Part shown: piece after piece, positions 33,574-43,324 of the stretch | How positions within the stretch are numbered: the first letter of the stretch is position 1 | Layout of the letters: every line of letters begins with the position of its first letter | Origin: Saprospirales bacterium | GTDB taxonomy: Bacteria; Bacteroidota; Bacteroidia; Chitinophagales; Saprospiraceae | Direction: 5' to 3' | Assembly (NCBI GenBank): GCA_002698985.1 | Contig: PAAY01000037.1 | Coordinates: 113,104-177,103 of the forward strand | DNA length: 64,000 nucleotides | Program-made: the position numbers and the translations under genes | The notes under the pieces: model-generated | What the model saw: only the letters and a program-made list of their open reading frames with translations | Databases searched by the model: none | What the model was told of the DNA's origin: nothing

Positions 33574-36500
33574 GGATCAATGGTATTTGAAGCGCGATGA
33601 TGGTTCCGTTGCCCGGCCTGCTATCTATGTCCAACCGGGCACCGATGGTCTCTGACCGTATGGCAATGTTGCGCAAGCCAATGTGGTTTTTACTGTCAAC
33701 GGCAGCTGGGTCAAAACCTGTTCCGTCGTCTTCAATGGTCAGTATGAGCATTTCCGGATACTTCATCAGTTGAACCACGCCGGATTGGGCCTTTGAATGT
33801 TTCACGATGTTGGTGACGGCTTCCTGGGTAATGCGGTACAGGTTTCTTTCCAGTATTGGAGACAGGCGCCCTTCCCGGAAATTGGTGAAGAAAGAAAGCT
33901 GAACATCCGAGGCTTCGTTCAGGGAGTTGATCAGTTGTTCCACAGCCAGGGAATAGCCGAAGTCCTTGATTGTCTTGGGCATGAGGTTGTGGGAGATCAT
34001 CCGGGTTTCATCCAGAGCGGTCTTTATGGTTTCCAATGCTGTTTTATAGTTCCGTCTGGCTTTTTCATCTAGTTGTTTGACGGAAGCTTTCATGGCACCC
34101 AGGTTCAGTACAGAGCTCGAAAGAAGCTGACCCAGACCATCGTGCAATTCTGCAGCGATCCGCTGTCGCTCTCTGTCTTCACTTTCGGTAGCGCTGATCA
34201 ATGCCAATTCATGGGCTTTCTTTTGTTCGGTGATGTCAATCGCAGTTACGACGATTGAATTGTGATCGGTCAATGGCATCCGGCCTACCCGGCACCTGAC
34301 CCAGCGGAAATTCCCGTCTTTTCTCCTGAACCTGAACTCCAGCAGGATGGGTTGAGTCAAGTCATATTCCTTAAATCTCTCTAGTTCCTCCATATCCTGT
34401 GGATGGACGAGGGCCAGCATGCTTTGGCGATCCATCTTGTAGATCTCATCTTTGCTGTACCCCAGCAGCTCAACGTAGGCATTGTTGAAATACCTGACCT
34501 TCCCATCTACCATGATGAGAATGCCCTGCAGGGAGTATTCAACCAGGGAGCGGTATTTTTCCTCAGACTCACGGATGGCCCTTATCATCTGCATTTTTTC
34601 CGTAACATCCCTGACGATTCCTTGAACCAACAACCTTCCCTGGAAGTGGATGGCGGAGAGAGAAACTTCGGCTTCAAAGGGCGTTCCATCGGCACGGCAG
34701 TGTATCCAACTGAATTTTAGCCTTTCTCCTTCAATGGCTCTTCGTATGTATGCCAACCCTTTTTCCCTGGACAAACTACCATCAGGTTGCATTTCAGGTG
34801 AGAACGACCACGGCGTTTTTCCAATGATCTCGCTTTTATCGAGGCAACCAAAAACATCCAGTGCTGCCCTGTTAATATCAACGAAAACGTCGTTTTCGAC
34901 GATCACGATTGCATCGGAGGCGGCATCGTGCAAGGTCCGCCACCGGGCTTCACTTTCTTTTAGTCTTTCTTCAGCAAGTTTTTGATCTGTTATATCGCGG
35001 GCAAAGCCGAGCAACAAGCCGGCAGGATAGTCCTTGGTTCGCATGAACAAGGCTGAGCTGTAAACTCGCTTTATTCCTTCTGGTGTCTCATATTCTGCTT
35101 CCGATTCGAAAAACGAAGTGCTTTCCTGTGAAGCCATGCTGTTTTCGAGCAATGATCGAAGGTGGGTATAATTGCCTTCAACCAGCCTGTTTTCCATAAA
35201 CGAAGTGCTCACCACATTGGGTTTTGAACCCAGGCCCAACATTTCACTGTAGGCTTCGTCCAGGTATAAAAAGTCCTCCGCCATGTTCCACTTGTAAAAA
35301 CCCAGCTTGGAGGCTCTGAGTGCCAGTCGGTATTCCCTGTCTTTCTCCAGCAGCTTTTTCTGAGTTTCTTGCAATTGGGTGATATCATGAGCAGACCACA
35401 AGAGGTAGGTCACCTGGCCACCTTCCACAATAGGCGTAAGTGAAGATTTGAGGTGTATCCACGAACCATCAGGTCGCTGCACTTCTTCATCATGGCTTGT
35501 TTGCTGGCGAGTACTCACCAGTTCGTCCATTACCTTGAGTTTTTCAACGACATGGACTTCAGGTAAACCGACTTTGTTCAGCAGGTAATCTTTCAGATCA
35601 CGGTTCAGTATATCTTCTTTCTTAATGTCAGCTACAAAGTATTTCTGCAACTCAAACGCAGTGTCATTGAAGGAATCGATGATGTACTTTCCGGGACCCT
35701 CAACCCTGTAAAGCGTGATATAATCACGAATGTTTTTGAAAATGAGGCTTTGCTTGATCCGCGTGTTTTCCAATTCCTCATCCATCAACTTTTGTCGGGT
35801 TACTTCCTGTACGATACCCGACAGTTTATACGGTGCACCTTTTTTTGAAATTTTGAGTTTGCTCAAAACCCTGAAGAACCTTGGCTCTCCATCGATGATG
35901 AGTTGATGGGTCGTTTCAATTTCAGAACCGGAGCGGTACAAGGCTTCGAAATGCCCTTTGAGCTGCTGCCAGTTGGAAGCACCCAGGTTTCGCAGAACTT
36001 GCTTCAAAGAATGGGCTGGGAGTTTTGATTCAAGACCAAAGATCTCATCAAACTGTTCAGATGTTCGCAGCCTTTTCGTTCTAAGGTCGAATTCCCAGCT
36101 TCCCATTTGTGCCATTCTTTCAGCTTCCTGAAGAATGCCTGCCTGGATTTTCAGCGCTTTGAAGGAGAGGAACCTTGTTACTGCCGTGTATAGGTAAGAG
36201 CATATAGCCTGGATGGTCTCGAGGTCTTTTGGTTGCCAGTCAATGTTGCCTTTCTCTTTTCCAAAGCCAATCCAGCCAAGCAGAACATTCCCCTTTTTCA
36301 GCGCAACAAAAAAAGAAGAGGCATAACCAAATTCGAGGAGGAGGTCTTTTGGCTTATTGGCATCGCCTGGCAAGTCTGTTTCGATGTTTTCTAAATACAA
36401 GTATTCATTTTGCGACAGATGGTCTAGAAGCCAGGTATAGGAGTCAGGATCAAAACTCCCGTATGGAGCTCTATTGGTTTTTTGGTTGTCAGTTACTCCT

Positions 36501-36721
36501 TCACCTAGCCATACGAGGTGCTGCTGCTCAGGATGCACGAGGGCAAAATGACACCGGTCGACGCCCATGGTTTTGGAAATATTGTCGAGTGCGCTTTTGA
36601 CTGCTTCGTTTTTCTTGTCTGTTGGGGCATCGAACAAGTGGACCACAACCCACTGAAGTAAGTCCTTTAAGGTCTGAGTAGAATGGGAGGCTGTTGTTGC
36701 TATTTTATTTTCAAAGTTCAT
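33566..36721 (-). CDS. multi-PAS sensor histidine kinase (HisKA_3 type)
   Basis: 1051 residues with no clear signal peptide or membrane helix, so probably cytoplasmic. The N-terminal region (about 15-190) is GAF-like. It is followed by several PAS/PAC units (for example FDEIFGLESKLPAHSLKQVL, DEAYSEMLGLG, SEEKYRSLVEYSLQGILIMVDGKV, with PAC strands such as FRFRRKDGNFRWVRCRVGRM). The kinase core is NarX-like: ERQRIAAELHDGLGQLLSSSV with the phospho-His near residue 860, then a short HATPase with NIVKHSKA and DDGTGFDPA. Paired with the downstream regulator. Confidence 0.92.
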   Translation of the reverse strand: MNFENKIATTASHSTQTLKDLLQWVVVHLFDAPTDKKNEAVKSALDNISKTMGVDRCHFALVHPEQQHLVWLGEGVTDNQKTNRAPYGSFDPDSYTWLLDHLSQNEYLYLENIETDLPGDANKPKDLLLEFGYASSFFVALKKGNVLLGWIGFGKEKGNIDWQPKDLETIQAICSYLYTAVTRFLSFKALKIQAGILQEAERMAQMGSWEFDLRTKRLRTSEQFDEIFGLESKLPAHSLKQVLRNLGASNWQQLKGHFEALYRSGSEIETTHQLIIDGEPRFFRVLSKLKISKKGAPYKLSGIVQEVTRQKLMDEELENTRIKQSLIFKNIRDYITLYRVEGPGKYIIDSFNDTAFELQKYFVADIKKEDILNRDLKDYLLNKVGLPEVHVVEKLKVMDELVSTRQQTSHDEEVQRPDGSWIHLKSSLTPIVEGGQVTYLLWSAHDITQLQETQKKLLEKDREYRLALRASKLGFYKWNMAEDFLYLDEAYSEMLGLGSKPNVVSTSFMENRLVEGNYTHLRSLLENSMASQESTSFFESEAEYETPEGIKRVYSSALFMRTKDYPAGLLLGFARDITDQKLAEERLKESEARWRTLHDAASDAIVIVENDVFVDINRAALDVFGCLDKSEIIGKTPWSFSPEMQPDGSLSREKGLAYIRRAIEGERLKFSWIHCRADGTPFEAEVSLSAIHFQGRLLVQGIVRDVTEKMQMIRAIRESEEKYRSLVEYSLQGILIMVDGKVRYFNNAYVELLGYSKDEIYKMDRQSMLALVHPQDMEELERFKEYDLTQPILLEFRFRRKDGNFRWVRCRVGRMPLTDHNSIVVTAIDITEQKKAHELALISATESEDRERQRIAAELHDGLGQLLSSSVLNLGAMKASVKQLDEKARRNYKTALETIKTALDETRMISHNLMPKTIKDFGYSLAVEQLINSLNEASDVQLSFFTNFREGRLSPILERNLYRITQEAVTNIVKHSKAQSGVVQLMKYPEMLILTIEDDGTGFDPAAVDSKNHIGLRNIAIRSETIGARLDIDSRPGNGTIIALQIPLIHE

Positions 36722-37026
36722 TTTCGTTTCTTTGGATCAGTCTGATACGAATAAGGGAGGTTAGCAGTTTCTGATTGGGAGCTAAATTATCCCTGTGAAG
36801 AGTTTCAAAATTAGAGGTATTGAATCCATTAGCCATTTGAAAGCATCCATAATTCCTTAAAAGCTAACGCTTTTCAAAATTTTCCTTCGCAATACCCGAA
36901 CACGCATTTACTTTTGCACGCTCTTTTTCACGTTGGTGAAGATGAGATCCTTTGAAGAATCAGTGTCCTCCACCTCCAACTTGTGTTCGTTTTCGAATGG
37001 GCACAGGGCATCACACAGGTAAATAG
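36722..37026 (+). promoter_or_regulatory. intergenic region with speA promoter
   Basis: 305 bases between two divergent genes, with no ORF of its own. A good plus-strand promoter is present: TTCG at 36886-36889 (one mismatch to TTTG), 19-base spacer, and TACTTTTG at 36909-36916, an exact -7. The predicted leader before the arginine decarboxylase ATG is about 100 bases. The part near 36722-36850 probably holds the kinase promoter, but no exact box is seen there. Confidence 0.6.
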
Positions 37027-38433
37027 ATGATCAAAAACACCTATTTCGACCTCATCGATCAAACCTTTTACTTTCCGCAGGAAGGGTTTGATATTGAAGA
37101 TGGCAACCTGATCTTTAACGGCGTTCCGCTCCGTTACCTCATCGACAAGTATGGCACGCCCATCAAGCTCACCTACCTTCCGAAGATAGGGACACAGATA
37201 AAAAGGGCCAGAAACCTGTTCAATAAAGCCCGAAAAACGCTGGGTTACAAGGGTAAGTACGTCTATTGCTATTGCACCAAGAGCAACCACTTCAGCTATG
37301 TGATAAGAGAGGTGTTGCGTCACAACGTGCAACTGGAAACCAGCTCCTCCTTCGATATTGACCTGATCAGAAGGGTCTATGAAAAGGGGTGGATTGACAA
37401 AGACCTCACCATCGTCAACAACGGCTTCAAGCCTGCTGAATACGCCTTCAAAATTTCCGAACTCATCAACGATGGCTTCAAAGGTGTAATCCCGGTGCTC
37501 GATAACCGGAAAGAATTGCAGTACTATAACAAGTGGGTCAAAAAATCCTGCAACATCGGTATCCGGGTAGCCACCGACGAAGAACCCAACTTCGAGTTTT
37601 ACACCTCCAGGCTGGGCATCCGCAATGCGGAGGTGTTGCAGTTTTACAAAGACGAAATCAAGGGCAACAAGAAGTTCAAACTCAAAATGTTGCACTTCTT
37701 CGTGGACACCGGCATCAAGGATTCCATCTACTACTGGGGAGAGTTGAAGAAGGCGGTCAAACTCTATTGCGAACTCAAAAAGATCTGCCCCTCGCTCACG
37801 GCCCTGAACATCGGTGGCGGAATGCCCATCAGAAATTCGCTTGGCTTTGAATTCGATTACAACTACATGGTTCGTGAGATCCTGAACCTGGTGCTGTCGG
37901 CCTGCCGGGAAGAGGAAATTCCGGAACCAGATATCTACACCGAATTTGGGAAATACACCGTTGGCGAGAGCGGCGCGCTGATCTTCTCCGTTCTGGAACA
38001 GAAAAAGCAAAACGACGCCGAGGTCTGGTACATGGTGGACAACTCGCTCATCAATACCATACCCGACAGCTGGAGCATCGGTGAACGCTTCATCCTGTTG
38101 CCCGTGAACAAGTGGAAAAATGAATACCGGAGGGTCAACATTGGTGGCCTGAGCTGCGACAATTCTGACTACTACAATTCAGAAGTCCACGAAAGCCAGG
38201 TTTACCTGCCCATTGTGGAACCAAAGGCTGAAGAGCCGCTGTATCTCGGCTTCTTCCACACGGGGGCTTACCAGGACGCGCTGAGCGGATACGGCGGAAT
38301 CAAGCATTGCCTGATCCCCGCCCCGAAGCACGTTTTGATCTACAAAGATTCCAAAGGAAATGTAGTGGATACGCTCTACCGCGAGGAGCAGTCCTCGGAG
38401 GAAATGCTGCGCATTCTGGGCTATGTTGACTGA
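37027..38433 (+). CDS. speA: arginine decarboxylase (fold type III PLP enzyme)
   Basis: 468 residues of the alanine racemase-like fold decarboxylase class. Seen: PLP lysine region YCYCTKSNHFSYV, the glycine-rich phosphate site ALNIGGGMPIRNS, the acidic substrate region TEFGKYTVGESG, and the C-terminal GLSCDNSDYY and FFHTGAYQDALSG that complete the neighbouring active site of the dimer. It matches the Bacteroidota arginine decarboxylase group that makes agmatine for polyamine synthesis; a diaminopimelate decarboxylase would normally be shorter and lack the N-terminal region. It is convergent with the ceramide operon, 2 bases between stops. Confidence 0.82.
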   Translation: MIKNTYFDLIDQTFYFPQEGFDIEDGNLIFNGVPLRYLIDKYGTPIKLTYLPKIGTQIKRARNLFNKARKTLGYKGKYVYCYCTKSNHFSYVIREVLRHNVQLETSSSFDIDLIRRVYEKGWIDKDLTIVNNGFKPAEYAFKISELINDGFKGVIPVLDNRKELQYYNKWVKKSCNIGIRVATDEEPNFEFYTSRLGIRNAEVLQFYKDEIKGNKKFKLKMLHFFVDTGIKDSIYYWGELKKAVKLYCELKKICPSLTALNIGGGMPIRNSLGFEFDYNYMVREILNLVLSACREEEIPEPDIYTEFGKYTVGESGALIFSVLEQKKQNDAEVWYMVDNSLINTIPDSWSIGERFILLPVNKWKNEYRRVNIGGLSCDNSDYYNSEVHESQVYLPIVEPKAEEPLYLGFFHTGAYQDALSGYGGIKHCLIPAPKHVLIYKDSKGNVVDTLYREEQSSEEMLRILGYVD

Positions 38434-38435
38434 AC

Positions 38436-39428
38436 CTACAGCCAGCCTTCTTTTCTGTACCATTCTATGCTTTCGGCAACGCCTTCTTCCAGTGACCAGG
38501 CAGGCTGGAACTTGTAATCCTGGATGAGTGGCTCTATGTCGCACTTCCAGTTGAGGCTTTCCAGGATTCTTACCTTTTCCAGGTTGAGTGCGGGGTGGCG
38601 GCCGTTGCCCTTCCCGAATTGCTCCATGCACCAGGCCACTGCACGCACTGCTTTCAGCGGCACATGAAAGCGGATGGTTTTCTTCCCAATGGCCTTTTTG
38701 GCGGCATCGCCAAGTTGATGCTGGGTGTAGTATTTTCCGTCGGAAACGAAATAGCCTTTGTTGGTTTTATCAGAAAGGGTGGCGTCCAGCACCACGCGCA
38801 CCAGGTCTTTTACATAGATGAGGGCAAGTTGCTGCGGCCGTTTTCCTATGTAGGCTTCAATGCCCCTGTTCAGCAATTTGTAAAAGGTGAAAAAATCCTG
38901 GTCACGGGGTCCGTAAACCCCGCCGGGCCGGATGATTACATGCGGGAGCTTGTCGAGGGAGCGCAGGTGTTGTTCGGCGGCCAGTTTGGATTTGCCGTAG
39001 GTGTTGATGGGTTTGGGTATGCGTTCTTCATACAGGTAGTCGTTGGGGGCGTCGTTGCTGGCAGGCCCGTAAGCTGCCAGGCTGCTGATGAAGGTGAATT
39101 TCTGAGGTTGGCGGCCATCGAGAGCAGCCGTGAAATTTTTTACGTAATCAAAATTGACCCGCCAGAAATCGTCCAATCGGGCGGCATTTACCAGGCCGGC
39201 ATTGTGAATGATGTAATCGAACTCATGGTCATCCACCAGCTTTTTGAGGCTGTCCTGGTCTTCAAAATTGAGTTCCGCAAACTTGAGGTCGGGATGTTGA
39301 AGGTATTTGCGGCTGCTGGTTTTCCGGATGCCGGCATACACCTCCAGGTTCCTGTTCAGGGCTTCTTCCACCAGGTGGCTGCCCACAAAACCACTGGCTC
39401 CGGTTATCAGGATTTTTTTCATGGTCAC
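38436..39428 (-). CDS. NAD-dependent epimerase/dehydratase, probable ceramide reductase
   Basis: 330 residues of the extended short-chain dehydrogenase type: MKKILITGASGFVGSHLVEEAL (GxxGxxG), catalytic YGKSKLAAEQH with Tyr and Lys, preceded by FISSLAAYG. In Caulobacter and Bacteroidota an enzyme of this family (CerR) reduces the 3-keto group during bacterial ceramide synthesis. Its place directly behind a serine palmitoyltransferase-like gene and a GNAT acyltransferase makes that role likely here. The start may be Met1 (39428) or Met3. It is the last gene of the operon, 2 bases after the GNAT stop. Confidence 0.75.
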   Translation of the reverse strand: MTMKKILITGASGFVGSHLVEEALNRNLEVYAGIRKTSSRKYLQHPDLKFAELNFEDQDSLKKLVDDHEFDYIIHNAGLVNAARLDDFWRVNFDYVKNFTAALDGRQPQKFTFISSLAAYGPASNDAPNDYLYEERIPKPINTYGKSKLAAEQHLRSLDKLPHVIIRPGGVYGPRDQDFFTFYKLLNRGIEAYIGKRPQQLALIYVKDLVRVVLDATLSDKTNKGYFVSDGKYYTQHQLGDAAKKAIGKKTIRFHVPLKAVRAVAWCMEQFGKGNGRHPALNLEKVRILESLNWKCDIEPLIQDYKFQPAWSLEEGVAESIEWYRKEGWL

Positions 39429-39430
39429 GA

Positions 39431-40558
39431 TCAGCTAAGCTCTTTGATGAAACAGCGCCGGCGCTTGTGTTGCCGGGGCTTGTAGTTGCTCCACATGGCC
39501 TGAACGGCGGTGTTGTTTTCCAGCTCGGGGTTGGTCTCCACCTTTTTGATGCCGAAGCGGATGAAGGTGTTCCAGATCTTGTCAAACAGGAGCGCCTGAA
39601 CCCCTTTGCGCTGGTAGTCTTTTCTAACGGCCACCAGGTAAAAGTCGGCCCTGTCGTTCTTCTTCGTGGCCTTCAGTATGTGAATGAATCCGAATGGGAA
39701 CAAACGCCCCCTGGCTTTCTGGAAGGCTTTTGACATGGAGGGCATCGTGATGCCAAAACCCACCAGCTCGTCGTGCTCATTGAGTACGATGGCCACAAAG
39801 TCAGGGTTGATGAAGCCGAAATACTGGTCTGCGTAAAACTTCACCTGCTTTTCGGTCAGGGGCACGGTTCCGTATAGGTCTGCATAGGCTTCGTCCAGCA
39901 AGTCAAAAACTTTCGGTATGTATGGCTTGAACTGGTTCTTGTTCGTTGCGCCAAGTTCCCTGATTTTGAATCGCTCCGCAATTTTCCGGGAGAACTCCCT
40001 TACTCGCGGATCCACCTCATCGGGCACTTCAATTTCAAACTCTACCCAGTCCGTGCTTTTCTGGTAGCCCAGGCGCTCGAGGTGCTCCTTGTAATAGGGG
40101 TAGTTGTAATTGGTGGCAATGGTCCCCAGCTCTTCAAAGCCCTCTATCAGCATCCCTTCCCGGTCCAGGTCGGTGAAACCCAGTGGCCCGTGGATGGCTT
40201 CGGCACCTTCCGACTTAACCCATGCTTCTGCCTCACCAAACAGGGCGGCGGTAACTTCAGGGTCGTCCACAAAATCGACCCAGCCAAAACGGGCCAGCGA
40301 CCTGCCGGTCTTCTCTATTTCTTTCTGGTTGATGATGGCCGCTATGCGTCCAACTGTTTTGCCGTTTTGCGAAGCGAGGAAATACCTGGTTTTGCAAAAC
40401 TCCAGCGCCGGGTTTTTCCACAGTGCCTGGATGTCGGCAGTGAGCAGTTCAGGCACCCAGTAAGGGTTGCCTTCGTACAACTCAAAGGGGAAGTCGAGGA
40501 AACGGCGCCGTTGCTTGCGGCTCTTTACTTCCTCGATCGTTACGGTTGAAGCGGCCAT
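39431..40558 (-). CDS. GNAT-fold acyltransferase, probable bacterial ceramide synthase
   Basis: 375 residues from MAASTVTIEEVKSRKQRRRFLDFPFELYEGNPYWVP (Met26 of the track ORF). The fold is GNAT, longer than simple acetyltransferases, with the acyl-CoA binding segment LVAVRKDYQRKGVQALLFDKIW and the motif GPLGFTDLDREGMLIEGFEE. Bacterial ceramide synthase (bCerS) is a long GNAT-type enzyme encoded beside spt and cerR in several phyla. Adjacent genes here are exactly those two, so N-acylation of the sphingoid base is the best guess. Ten bases separate it from the upstream spt. Confidence 0.68.
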   Translation of the reverse strand: MAASTVTIEEVKSRKQRRRFLDFPFELYEGNPYWVPELLTADIQALWKNPALEFCKTRYFLASQNGKTVGRIAAIINQKEIEKTGRSLARFGWVDFVDDPEVTAALFGEAEAWVKSEGAEAIHGPLGFTDLDREGMLIEGFEELGTIATNYNYPYYKEHLERLGYQKSTDWVEFEIEVPDEVDPRVREFSRKIAERFKIRELGATNKNQFKPYIPKVFDLLDEAYADLYGTVPLTEKQVKFYADQYFGFINPDFVAIVLNEHDELVGFGITMPSMSKAFQKARGRLFPFGFIHILKATKKNDRADFYLVAVRKDYQRKGVQALLFDKIWNTFIRFGIKKVETNPELENNTAVQAMWSNYKPRQHKRRRCFIKELS

Positions 40559-40568
40559 GGTGTATGGA

Positions 40569-41789
40569 TTAAACTTGCTCCTTTCGTGGAATTTCCAGCT
40601 TGTCGGCCAGCTGCTGGATTTTGCCAACGGCAAATTCTATCTGCTCAAAGGTATGCGTTGCCATGAGCGAAAAGCGGATGAGGGTGTCCTCGGGTGGCAC
40701 GGCCGGGGTAATGACCGGGTTTACGAATACACCTTCGTCTTGCAGCAGCTTCGTAAAGAGGAAGGTCTTTTCCACATCCCTGACGTAAATGGGGATGATG
40801 GGCGTTTCGGAATGGCCAGTGTCGAGGCCTATCTCATCGAGCAGTTTTTTGGCGTGGCGGGTGTTGTCCCAGAGTTTTTCGATGCGCTCTGGCTCGTTTT
40901 TGATGATCTCCAGGGCGGCAATCACAGCGGCAGCATTGGCCGGTGCGATGCTGGCAGAAAAGATCAGCGAGCGGGCCGTGTGTTTGAGGTAGTTGATCAC
41001 CTCGCTGCTGGCAGCAATGAAGCCGCCAATGGTGGCCAGCGATTTGGAAAAAGTACCCATGATGAGGTCCACCTCGGGTGTGAGGCCGAAATGGTCGGCG
41101 GTGCCACGGCCGTGGTCGCCCAGAACGCCGAGTCCATGGGCATCGTCCACCATGACCTGGGCGTCGTATTTCATGGCCAGTTCCACAATCTGTGGGAGTT
41201 TGGCAATGTCGCCTTCCATGCTGAAGACTCCATCCATGACGATGAGCACCACTGACTTCTCACTGCGCTCTTTCTGAATGCGCTGGAGCACCTTTTCCAG
41301 GTCCTCCATGTCGTTGTGGCGGTACTTGCGGGTAGTGGCGAAGGAGAGGCGGGTGCCGTCAACGATGCTGGCGTGGTTGGCATTGTCGGAAACGATGTAA
41401 TCACCCCGGCCAACTACGGAGGAAAGAACCCCCAGGTTGACTTGCATGCCGGTACTGAAAACGATGGCTTCGTCTTTCTGAACGAATTCAGCCAGTTTGT
41501 TTTCCAGTTCGATGTGGAGATCGAGTGTTCCGTTGAGGAAACGGCTGCCGGCGCATCCGGAGCCGTATTTATCCACAGCTTTTTTGGCTGCTTCTTTCAG
41601 CTTTGGGTGGTTGGTGAGGCCCAGGTAGCTGTTGGAGCCAAACATGAGCACGTCCTTGCCGCCCATCTTGACCACCGTATCCTGGTCGCTTTCAACTTCC
41701 CTGAAATAAGGGTAAACACCCCTGGCCTTGACCTCTTGCGGAGCGGTGTATTTTGACATCCGTTCCTGAAGCTGGTTCTTTCTCATCAA
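40569..41789 (-). CDS. spt: serine palmitoyltransferase-like alpha-oxoamine synthase
   Basis: 406 residues of the alpha-oxoamine synthase family (fold type I PLP enzyme). Seen: LMFGSNSYLGLTNHPKLKEAA, GSGCAGSRFLNGTLDLHIELE, VDDAHGLGVLGDHGRG, and the PLP-lysine region IMGTFSKSLATIGGF. Family members condense an amino acid with acyl-CoA: serine palmitoyltransferase, AONS (BioF) or KBL. No biotin or threonine genes are near; the neighbours are a GNAT acyltransferase, an SDR and an Aur1-like phosphatase, which points to serine palmitoyltransferase, the first step of sphingolipid synthesis. Confidence 0.8.
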   Translation of the reverse strand: MMRKNQLQERMSKYTAPQEVKARGVYPYFREVESDQDTVVKMGGKDVLMFGSNSYLGLTNHPKLKEAAKKAVDKYGSGCAGSRFLNGTLDLHIELENKLAEFVQKDEAIVFSTGMQVNLGVLSSVVGRGDYIVSDNANHASIVDGTRLSFATTRKYRHNDMEDLEKVLQRIQKERSEKSVVLIVMDGVFSMEGDIAKLPQIVELAMKYDAQVMVDDAHGLGVLGDHGRGTADHFGLTPEVDLIMGTFSKSLATIGGFIAASSEVINYLKHTARSLIFSASIAPANAAAVIAALEIIKNEPERIEKLWDNTRHAKKLLDEIGLDTGHSETPIIPIYVRDVEKTFLFTKLLQDEGVFVNPVITPAVPPEDTLIRFSLMATHTFEQIEFAVGKIQQLADKLEIPRKEQV

Positions 41790-41846
41790 TGTGTTTATTT
41801 TCTGTGGCGAATGAATGTGTATGAATCCTTTTTGCGAAGAAAAAAA

Positions 41847-42842
41847 TCAGGTAATGATCCTAGCGTACTTGTCGAGCCAGGAGTTGATCCTGGATTTCAG
41901 AATGATCTTCTCAAAAACGATGATTGTCGCTACGGCGCAAAGTGCTCCCAGCAGCACGTCAATGATGTAATGGTGACGGGAATAAACTGCCGAAAACCAA
42001 ATGCCGGCCAAAATTATCAAAAACATCCATGAAGCCAGCTTGAGCCGCTTCTTTACTGCAAAGTACAGGGTAATGAGCGGATAGGCTGAATGCAGGGATG
42101 GGATGGCTGCAAAAACGTTTGCATTGCGGGCGTACATGCCGTGAAAGAGCTGAACACCCATGATCTGATCAAAGTTTGCCAGGCCTGCCTCATTACCGGG
42201 AATGCTGAAGTTTTCCTGAAAACCGTACAACTCAACATACCAGGGCGGCGCCGCAGGGTAGAGGTAGTACAGGATAAAGCCGAAAATGTTCGTCAGCAAA
42301 AAGGCCAGCGAAAAATCCAGCAGGGTGCGTTTGTCCTTGAAATACAACCAGACCGCAAAAGCCAGCGGCACCGGAACCCAGCTCAGGTAGAAAAAACCGG
42401 ACAGCACATCCAGTACCGGATGGGTATTTTGAGCGAAGTATTCATTGGGGGTTACCACCTGTCCGTTCCAGGTGAAACCGAAAAGCGCTTTTTCCAGGTT
42501 GTAGGGTTCTGCGATGTGCACGGGGTTGAACAGGTGATTGGGGTACACCCGCATGCTGTCGTAGATGACCCAGTAAATCACAAAGAAGAAAAGTGCCAGC
42601 ACCAGTTTGCGGGAGAGCGGATGCAGGAAGTACAAACCCAGACACAAGCCCGTGAAAACCAAATGGTCGCTGCGCAATCCAACGGCCAGCCAGACCCAGA
42701 TCAGGTACACCAATGCCATTCCAAGCGCAATCAGACTTTCACGGGCCGGAAAACGCTCAAACTGCAGCGAATCTGCAAGGGCGGTGGGTTGTTTCTTTCT
42801 TGCCAATTCTTCGAAAAATTTCAGCACAAGACAGGCCGGCAA
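41847..42842 (-). CDS. PAP2/Aur1-like phosphotransferase membrane protein
   Basis: About 331 residues with several membrane helices (LVYLIWVWLAVGL, LVLALFFFVIYWVIY, LAFLLTNIFGFILYYLYP) and the PAP2 catalytic motifs FAAIPSLHSAYP (His) and YSRHHYIIDVLLG (His and Asp). The arrangement resembles Aur1/inositol-phosphorylceramide synthase-like proteins of the PAP2 superfamily. First in the operon, 57 bases before spt, so it probably transfers a phospho-headgroup to, or removes one from, ceramide-type lipid. The start is uncertain: the track start is a TTG that overlaps a TAACTTTG promoter box, so a GTG at 42827 or a later codon is more likely. Confidence 0.72.
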   Translation of the reverse strand: MPACLVLKFFEELARKKQPTALADSLQFERFPARESLIALGMALVYLIWVWLAVGLRSDHLVFTGLCLGLYFLHPLSRKLVLALFFFVIYWVIYDSMRVYPNHLFNPVHIAEPYNLEKALFGFTWNGQVVTPNEYFAQNTHPVLDVLSGFFYLSWVPVPLAFAVWLYFKDKRTLLDFSLAFLLTNIFGFILYYLYPAAPPWYVELYGFQENFSIPGNEAGLANFDQIMGVQLFHGMYARNANVFAAIPSLHSAYPLITLYFAVKKRLKLASWMFLIILAGIWFSAVYSRHHYIIDVLLGALCAVATIIVFEKIILKSRINSWLDKYARIIT

Positions 42843-42922
42843 AGTTAGGTACTGCCCCCTGTCAAAAGCATCATTTCACCTTTTTTTCAAAATTTTGGGA
42901 AGAAAAGTCAACCTCTGAGATC

Positions 42923-42946
42923 TTTAATCGTATTATTGCGATTAAA
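42923..42946 (+). promoter_or_regulatory. putative ArsR operator
   Basis: Perfect inverted repeat TTTAATCG, 8 bases, CGATTAAA, ending 9 bases before the arsR ATG. The size and place suit autoregulation by an ArsR/SmtB-type repressor. It is also near the divergent Aur1-like gene. Confidence 0.65.
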
Positions 42947-42955
42947 TAGTCAGCT

Positions 42956-43288
42956 ATGAAAGCGAGCAATGCTAATCAATACGCCGGGCATCAGTTGCAA
43001 TTGGCCAGGCTGGCCAAAGCCCTGGGCCATCCGGCTCGAATCGCCATTCTGGAACACCTGGCCAGGGTTAATGCCTGCGTGTGCGGTGACATTGTGGAGG
43101 AACTACCTCTGGCACAGGCCACGGTTTCACAGCACCTGAGGGAGTTGAAAGAGGTGGGCCTCATCAAAGGCACCGTAGAAGGCACTTCCGTTTGCTACTG
43201 CATTGACGAAGAAAACTGGAAAGCCATCAAAGATCAACTGAACAAATTTTTCCGGGAACTCGACAAGGCCTGCGACAACTGCTGCTGA
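42956..43288 (+). CDS. arsR: ArsR-family metalloregulator
   Basis: 110 residues, winged helix of the ArsR/SmtB type: [60 protein letters not shown] matches the ELCVCDL-type cysteine pair used for As(III) sensing, and the C-terminus adds KACDNCC. When As(III) binds, such repressors leave the operator. It opens the arsenic cluster; arsM follows after 36 bases. Confidence 0.88.
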   Translation: MKASNANQYAGHQLQLARLAKALGHPARIAILEHLARVNACVCGDIVEELPLAQATVSQHLRELKEVGLIKGTVEGTSVCYCIDEENWKAIKDQLNKFFRELDKACDNCC

Positions 43289-43324
43289 GCCCCCGGTTTC
43301 TATTCATCATAAATCACTCGAATC

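Noticed and set aside
36928-38010. 360-codon minus-strand ORF
   Set aside because: Antisense shadow of arginine decarboxylase, and it covers the promoter of that gene.
41571-41579. DnaA box TTATCCACA inside the spt gene
   Set aside because: Single site within conserved coding sequence; likely chance.
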